A program made the translations under genes and the position numbers. Source: Moniliella sp. 'wahieum' (taxonomy: Eukaryota > Basidiomycota > Moniliellomycetes > Moniliellales > Moniliellaceae). From it: a stretch of DNA of 64,000 nucleotides. Below the pieces are notes generated by a model, which was given only the letters and a program-made list of their open reading frames with translations, was not told the origin of the DNA and ran no database searches. Where the stretch lies: NCBI GenBank assembly GCA_003971905.1, contig RSEE01000051.1, forward strand, positions 372,001-436,000. Reading direction: 5' to 3'. Shown here one piece after another: positions 58,932 through 64,000 of this stretch. The stretch's first letter is position 1. Each line of letters begins with the position of its first letter.

Positions 58932-59794
58932 GGTGTGGTGAACGCAGCCCCTGGTGGGTGCGACGGCACGCAAGGCAGCAGGGGTGCGCACGCAACACTC
59001 CCCTCTCGCCTGTCGCAAAAAGCAGCAGAAAAAATCAGCACTGCAGGAGAGCGGCGTTTACGTAACCGCTCTTCCTTCTTTCCGGCACAGTCGCATGTTA
59101 TAGGTCACATGACCAATGGGGTCCCAATTTTTCAGGTGGTATATATGCGCACTACGCACACACACGCTTGGCATAATGCAATGCCATTAATGGCGGACAG
59201 GGTTGTCATAGTTTGGCTGATCTCGCTTCCATTTCCAATTTCTTCGTCTCGAGCGTCTCGCTCCTTTCCTGTTCCTTCCACTTCGCACCATGTCCTCTGT
59301 TCTTGCTTCTTCCCCACGAACGATTGCTACACCCCTTGGCCTAGTCCGATCCTGGTCTCCCTCGCCTTAGCCCCGACTGTGACAAGGGTGGTCGTTATCT
59401 AAAAGCTTGACATCAAGAACGCTAAGCAGACGATACCTATGAAGCAGCCACAACTTCACGATGGAAGCCGGCGCAGAACGTATGAGGATGCAAGGGCGCT
59501 GCGGGACCACCCAGCAAAATAATTGACAGAAAAAAAGCGATCACACAGTAGGCGGGAAAGATCATTTTTTGTATTGTGAAAAGGGGGTATATAATGGGAG
59601 GGTAGACATAAGATATGGTCGCATATTTGATGCGCAAGTTGGGGACGTCTGTATGAGAGGGAGTAGGAGGATATGAGGAGATGAAAAATGGAAAAGGAAG
59701 GAGTATGGAAAGAATAACACAGAGAAAGGGGAAAAAGAATGCGAATGTGGTGTTAGACGACGCCCAACACGAAGACGAGGAGTAAACATTGCGT
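58932..59794. other. Intergenic region, eIF3c promoter side
   Basis: About 860 bp between the eIF3c start and the DBF4 stop. A TATA-like GGTATATATGCGC lies at 59137-59149, and AT-richer DBF4 3' flank follows (59500-59760). No gene recognised. Confidence 0.5.
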
Positions 59795-61293
59795 TCATCC
59801 GTGCGCTGGGACGATAGCATGGGGACCTTTTGGACGCGAGAGAGATCTCAGCAGTGCATCGATCTCTTTGAAGTTGTCGTCATTCCGCGCGAAGCGAAGG
59901 TGACGATGTGAGGTCTCATGTTCCTCTAGATCTTCAAACTTGACCCGGCAGTTTTCGCAGTATCCAGGCTTTTTGTCTTTAGCTCGGCGGTAGCGTGGAC
60001 TCATAATGACCCCGGCCGCACGCAGTTCCATAAACTCACGTACGGCGCTACGCGGCACTGATGGTGAGGATGGGGGTAAAGGTAGGCCGAATGGGGGATG
60101 CGGCCATGCGTGGCACAGACGGGGTTCCCTTTCCCCACGATACAGCAGCGTCAGGAATGACAGAGACGTCTGGAACGACCGAAGCAGGCGAAGCTTTCAT
60201 TCCTACCCACTTCGTCCACGCTGAGAAGGGGGATGCGTTCGCCAAGATGGGAGTTCGGGGGGAGGCATTGGCTACCAAACCCCCTGCCCCAACGTCAGAC
60301 GTAGGCTCCTCGTTCCACGCGTTCTTCTGGTTTCGACTCGCGTCAATCATATCGGTTTGGTCGAGAATCACGCGAAGGGAACGCCAACTGTTCGGCGTCG
60401 TTTCTTTGCGCCGTCGCAAGGAGGGGCAGCAAAAGGGCATCGCCCCTCCCCGTCGTTGTACAGCACAGGCCATGGTGCTAGTTCGCCTTTTTGGGGGTAA
60501 GCAAACCTTTCAAAGTACACGGGACGGCAGGCTTGCGTTGCGTCTTCCACCAAGAGTGTAGCACAGTCCTTGCCCAAAGGGGCATAAGTTCCCGCCAATA
60601 CATACTTCCTAGACTGGGCATCCCACGCATACTCGTACCCGTCCGCTTCAAGAGCCAATGGGGCTGCAGTTGGACACTCGCTGTTGTAAGCCAATGCGGA
60701 TGGGCGGGGCGGGGACGATGCAGAGGAATTGTCAGTAACCGCAAGGGTGTGAAGACCAATGTCGAGTGGCTGTTGGGCAACAGGTACTGAATCCACGAAC
60801 AGATCGGTGGCACCATCAAAAATGTTGAGGACGGTGAGCAGCTCTGAAACGAATCCGGTGTTAGCAGTCGGATCTGACACAGTCTTATCTCTCAGTGGTG
60901 GCGATCAAAAACCTGAAAAGGGTATACGCACTGTCCCGCTTCCAGATGTGAATGTTCATGCGGGTTGCTTTCGCCACAAGGCCATCCCTCTCGCTCAAGC
61001 GGGGCTGCATTTGCTTGGGAGTGGTGGCCAAATCATGGCTGATGCCTGCGTAAGAGAGTGGATTGTTGTTGGTGCGCTTGAGAGATGCAGGACCAGCAAG
61101 GACGAGATGGGTGCATTGCTGGCTGAAGCAATGTTCGACGCGTGCACCGTGTGCGGAAATGCGGCTGGCGATACGGGCATGTTCGTCTGCGTCGACACCG
61201 TCAAGGAAGAATGTGTAAGCGGGGAAGACACGGTGGTACTTGGTGCGATAAGAGTCCAGTTCGGCACGCATGTCGCGCTCGCGGACGGGCATA
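59795..61293 (-). CDS. DBF4: Dbf4-type regulatory subunit of Cdc7 kinase
   Basis: Dbf4 activates and targets Cdc7 (DDK), which phosphorylates MCM at replication origins in S phase. The ATG at 61293 gives MPVRERDMRAEL, then a BRCT-like motif N, YHRVFPAYTFFLDGVDAD, and the HCFSQQCTHLVL core. An 88-nt intron (60844-60931) joins NIHIWKRD to KLLTVLNIFDGATDLF. Motif M is visible as RPVYFERFAYPQKGELAPWP, then YNDGEGRCPF. The C-terminal Dbf4-type zinc finger (motif C) is GYCENCRVKFEDLEEHETS followed by HRHLRF, giving the CCHH ligands. It ends KGPHAIVPAHG with TGA at 59795-59797. Frame changes occur near 60370 and 60060. All three Dbf4 motifs in order make this secure despite the low overall conservation of the family. 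About 460 residues. Confidence 0.92.
60844..60931 (-). other. DBF4: DBF4 intron
   Basis: GTGCGTATACC donor, GACTGCTAACACC branch region (CTAAC), GTTTCAG acceptor, 88 nt, phase 1. Confidence 0.88.
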
Positions 61294-62374
61294 GTGGACC
61301 GGGTGAGGGGAGGATGAAAGGGTTGGAAGTTGTGCGGATGTTGGTGCGAGAGTGAGAGTAAAAAAGCGAGAGGATGAGGATGAGGATGAGAAGGAAGAGG
61401 AAGAGGAAAAGAGGAAGAGGAAAAGAGGAAGGGAAAGGGAAGGATGGTGGCAAAACGGACGACAGCGCCACAGGTCGTGTCCTGATCGGTATTCACTATC
61501 GTCAATAATCAAACACCTCTGTCAGCTCACACAGAGTATGAGCACTTTTGGAGTACTTTGAGTATTATATACAGTAGTGACTTACGACGCGCGGTATTGT
61601 AATGCGGCGCAGCGTGCTATCGTCGGTTTTTTGTGCGTGCGATCCACACTACGTTTTGCGGCGGTGTGGGTGCCTGAGCGCATCAGCGCATCAGCGCCTG
61701 GGCGCCTGGGCCCGGCCTCTGTTTGATGCATGCGAAGGCGCTGAATGTCGGGTCAGTGGTGAACGCCTGGTGTGCCTCCGGAGTCTGGACGAGCGGCGCA
61801 GGCAACCTTTTAATACTATCACTCTGGCTGAAGCTTGAAGCAAGCCCCTGGCTCTCCCGCGTGTCTCGGCCTTTTGCGTACTCGATGATATGGGCTGTTG
61901 GCTGCGCAAAGGGGGGAACTTTCTCCAGGGGCTGTCCCCCCTCTTATTGCCTGTGCGTTTGGCGTTGAGTGTTGGCTGAGATATTATAATCTCCTCGGTC
62001 CTGATCTGATCATCTAGATAAGATACGTATCGATCTGTCTGGTTGCTTGCTTACGCCGTTGCGTATGTCCTCTGTGCACTGCTGCAGGCACCGGACGCAG
62101 CACGGTGTAATGGGCTACTCAAAGAACGCTCACACAGCTCAGGCTCTCTCTGCCCTCTCATATTCACCGGCCGCGCGGCAGAGTTGCAACTGAAGATCTC
62201 AATGATCGGGATGAGGACGGGGCGGTTGGAGGGGGAATTCTCACTGAGATCTGAGGCCAGAAGCCATTTTCCACCCTTCATTAGGATCCAGGTGCTCCTC
62301 TCTGAGATCTGATGGCCATATCCTCCTTGATTGCGCTATGGAGTTAGCAATACTTAGTCTGAACTGGAACGCAA
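61294..62374. promoter_or_regulatory. DBF4 upstream region
   Basis: About 1.1 kb between the DBF4 start and tRNA-Ser. It has a GAGGAA/GAGGATG purine tract (61366-61450) that is CT-rich on the DBF4 sense strand, an ACGCGC word (61587-61592) about 295 bp upstream of the DBF4 start, and CTGAGATCTGA words near 62250-62310. No gene recognised. Confidence 0.55.
61366..61450. repeat. GAGGAA-type purine tract
   Basis: GAGGATGAGGATGAGGATGA followed by GAAGAGGAAGAGG and AAAAGAGGAAG units, nearly pure purine on plus. Confidence 0.85.
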
Positions 62375-62481
62375 GACACTTTAGGGCAGTGGTTACCCCG
62401 TTCGCCTGCTATATGGAGCACCTTGCAACAAGGGCCAGCGAATCCTCTCTGAGGGCGTGAGTTCGAATCTCACAGGTGTCG
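62375..62481 (+). tRNA. tRNA-Ser (anticodon GCT) with a 25-nt intron
   Basis: Acceptor GACACTT pairs with AGGTGTC, and the discriminator is G. The anticodon stem TTCGC pairs with GCGAA around a loop CTGCTA (anticodon GCT). A long variable arm TCCTCTCTGAGGGC and T arm GTGAGTTCGAATCTCAC fit serine. About 25 nt after position 37 form the intron, which itself holds a CCTTG-CAA-CAAGG hairpin. The D stem reads GGG..CCC instead of the usual GGC/GCC pattern, with pairing kept. TTCTTTT follows as terminator. It decodes AGC/AGU codons. Confidence 0.92.
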
Positions 62482-62488
62482 TTCTTTT
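62482..62488 (+). terminator. Weak RNA polymerase III terminator of tRNA-Ser
   Basis: TTCTTTT directly after the tRNA; a second TTTT (62493-62496) may back it up. Confidence 0.65.
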
Positions 62489-62554
62489 GCAGTTTTATTT
62501 TGAGCCACCCAAAATTGAAATCGAGCCGCGCCACCCTCGCCTGCCCAACTTGCG

Positions 62555-62565
62555 ACGCGACGCGT
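62555..62565 (+). promoter_or_regulatory. Tandem MCB-type site (ACGCGACGCGT)
   Basis: ACGCGA overlaps a perfect palindromic ACGCGT (62560-62565), 56 bp upstream of the PSF3 ATG. ACGCGT is the binding word of the fungal G1/S factor MBF, which in yeasts drives replication genes. Location next to a replication gene supports function; this is inference. Confidence 0.6.
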
Positions 62566-62620
62566 ATGAACACCGACACCTGTTTGGCTTGCCTCTGCTC
62601 CCACTACCAACCTAGGCTCG

Positions 62621-63315
62621 ATGAATCGCTCCTACTGGGACATTGACTCGGTTGCAGCTGAGCACCAGGTACGCCCTTCGGTCGCTCCATATGCGTTCAT
62701 GCTAACGCGATGCAGCGCATCCCTGTCACGTTCAACATGGCCGTTCCTGGCCTGGGCCATCTCGCGGGTGGGGGTGAAGCGGATCTACCGAGCGGCTCGC
62801 GGCTCGATATCCCCTTCTGGATGGCTGAGCCATTACTTCTCGAGCTCGGTGCCAGTGGTGGGGTGACCCTGCAGCGTCCACGGGCGTATGGGCAGAGAGT
62901 GCAGAACGCGCTGGACGCCTCGGGTCCCTCGGTCGACCTGCGCCGCCTTTCTCCGGCGTGGTATGCCGTCGGCGCCCGTCTGGCAGCAATTGCCAACGAA
63001 TTGACTGGTCCTGTGCAGCAGGCATACGAGGCCCGCCTTCCTGCCCTGTGGGCCGCTGCCACTCATCTCAGCACCGCTTCCATGGCTGTCTTTTCTGCCC
63101 CGGCTTTTTGTGCGGCCGATGGTCTGGCGGATGCTACGCCAGGAGGTGCCGAGCCCTCTGCCGGTGCCATTTCGAGCGCCGGCACGGGTGGAGGTTCGAA
63201 TGCCTTAACCCAGGAAATGTCTGACTTTCTTCATGGGCTTGATGATCGCGAACAGGCCGTCTTGGGTGCCACCAATGCGGCCAACAACCTCTCCAGAGCT
63301 TACCTCACAGGGTAA
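62621..63315 (+). CDS. PSF3: GINS complex subunit Psf3
   Basis: Psf3 is one of four GINS subunits; with Cdc45 and MCM2-7 GINS makes the replicative CMG helicase. The ATG at 62621 opens MNRSYWDIDSVAAEHQ. A 47-nt intron (62669-62715, GTACGC..ATGCAG) joins it to RIPVTFNMAVPGLGHLAGGG, the conserved Psf3 N-terminus (D-I-D..E...P..F...PGLG.L). SGSRLDIPFWMAEPLLLEL and VDLRRLSPAWYAVGARLA follow. The last part is a Gly/Ala-rich loop and SDFLHGLDDREQAVL, ending SRAYLTG. It is 215 residues, close to the family size, and has no frame change: one of the few genes here that reads clean from start to stop. Its promoter space is only 139 bp, because tRNA-Ser lies just upstream. Confidence 0.94.
62669..62715 (+). 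other. PSF3: PSF3 intron
   Basis: GTACGCCC donor, CATGCTAACGCG branch region (GCTAAC), ATGCAG acceptor; 47 nt, phase 0, the shortest clear intron in the window. Confidence 0.9.
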
Positions 63316-63785
63316 CCAAGTGCATCATCTGTCCCGCCATGTTACTCGTTCTCAGGGGGAGGCATCTTTCTCTCGCTCACTGCAACTACCTCCTCGTGTG
63401 GCCATGAGCATCCTTGTTCCGACAGTGGGAGCTGTGCGGGTTTGCATTTGATCAGCCTCAGAGGGTTTGTACTACATCTATTGCATGCTCATTACAACCT
63501 CCTACGATGTGCTCAGTGGGAGGGGCTAACACCAATAGCGATCGCTACAGCCCCATCCGCCCGTCATGCCCCCGGCGCTGAAAGCCATTCTCCCAGCTAG
63601 CCATTGGTGTCCAATGCGTGGTCGTAGTCGTAGGCCTCGGGATCTGATCTTGTCCAAATATGAGCTCAGGAGGGGGCAGAAGTGATTACGTCCATCCACT
63701 CGCTTTGTGCACCGTCGCCTCCAGTGGGCTCACAGTGGGCTCACAGTGGCCACACCACCATCACGATCCATTCACCGCCACAATC
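63316..63785. other. Intergenic region downstream of PSF3
   Basis: About 470 bp. Contains a repeated CAGTGGGCTCA (63721-63745). No gene recognised. Confidence 0.55.
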
Positions 63786-64000
63786 ATGTCGACGACAGAG
63801 CAGGAAATCTTCCCTGAGGGAGAGAACGCCAGCCCACACGAAAGACCGCATGGCATGAATTTCTCCACAACGAGGAGATGTACCAGCAGGCCAAGCTGGG
63901 AACGAGCGCGCCCCCAGTCCAGCGCCCGCACCTGCGTCCCGACCCTTACCGCCCTCCGACCCCGAGGCTGCGGCTACCGCGGCGGCCCAGGCGGCCGTTG
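63786..64000 (+). CDS. Start of an unidentified gene, cut by the right edge
   Basis: The ATG at 63786 gives MSTTEQEIFPEGENASPHER. A one-base shift near 63854 continues as HEFLHNEEMYQQAKLGTSAP, then RPHLRPDPYRPP up to the edge. The codon use is good in both pieces. The polar, Pro-rich N-terminus does not tell the family. Confidence 0.4.
   Translation, partial: MSTTEQEIFPEGENASPHERPHGMNFSTTRRCTSRPSWERARPQSSARTCVPTLTALRPRGCGYRGGPGGR

Overview
This window is nuclear DNA of a fungus, most likely a basidiomycete. Every protein I recognise is fungal or eukaryotic. Introns are mostly short (about 47-95 nt) with GT..AG ends and, in places, a visible TACTAAC-type branch site. The DNA is GC-rich, and three tRNA genes carry short introns just 3' of the anticodon. 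Ustilaginomycotina-like is my guess for the lineage, not something the sequence proves.

Layout from left to right: GFA1 (cut by the left edge, minus); tRNA-Gly; an AMP-forming acyl/aryl-CoA ligase (minus); mitochondrial ATP synthase beta, ATP2 (minus); a mitochondrial PDK/BCKDK-type protein kinase (minus), divergent from the very long HEAT-repeat gene LAA1 (plus); SLM1 (minus); a two-RRM RNA-binding protein (plus); a homeodomain factor (plus); an unassigned stretch; ERG3 (plus); an Asteroid/XPG-type nuclease (minus), head-to-head with ARP4 (plus); CCT3 and EMC1 (both minus); an AT-richer island with repeats; a zinc-cluster factor (minus); tRNA-Leu; NUP192 (minus); ENT3 (plus); an unassigned small ORF; eIF3c/NIP1 (minus); DBF4 (minus); tRNA-Ser; PSF3 (plus); and the start of one more gene at the right edge.

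The genes are mainly housekeeping: hexosamine, sterol and respiratory metabolism, membrane traffic (LAA1, ENT3), plasma-membrane signalling (SLM1), ER insertion (EMC1), nuclear pore (NUP192), chaperonin (CCT3), translation (eIF3c), chromatin (ARP4) and replication initiation (DBF4 and PSF3). There is no secondary-metabolism cluster, CRISPR array or intact mobile element.

Two themes run through the window. First, many conserved genes change reading frame by one base several times, often where a homopolymer looks one base short. This fits uncorrected sequencing errors far better than real gene decay, so several CDS entries below are spans joining several frames. Second, the long intergenic regions are full of short degenerate tandem repeats, the clearest being a 10-bp unit repeated 14 times at 6301-6440. 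The most interesting biology is the compact DBF4 / tRNA-Ser / PSF3 locus, with an MCB-type (ACGCGT) site close to the PSF3 start.
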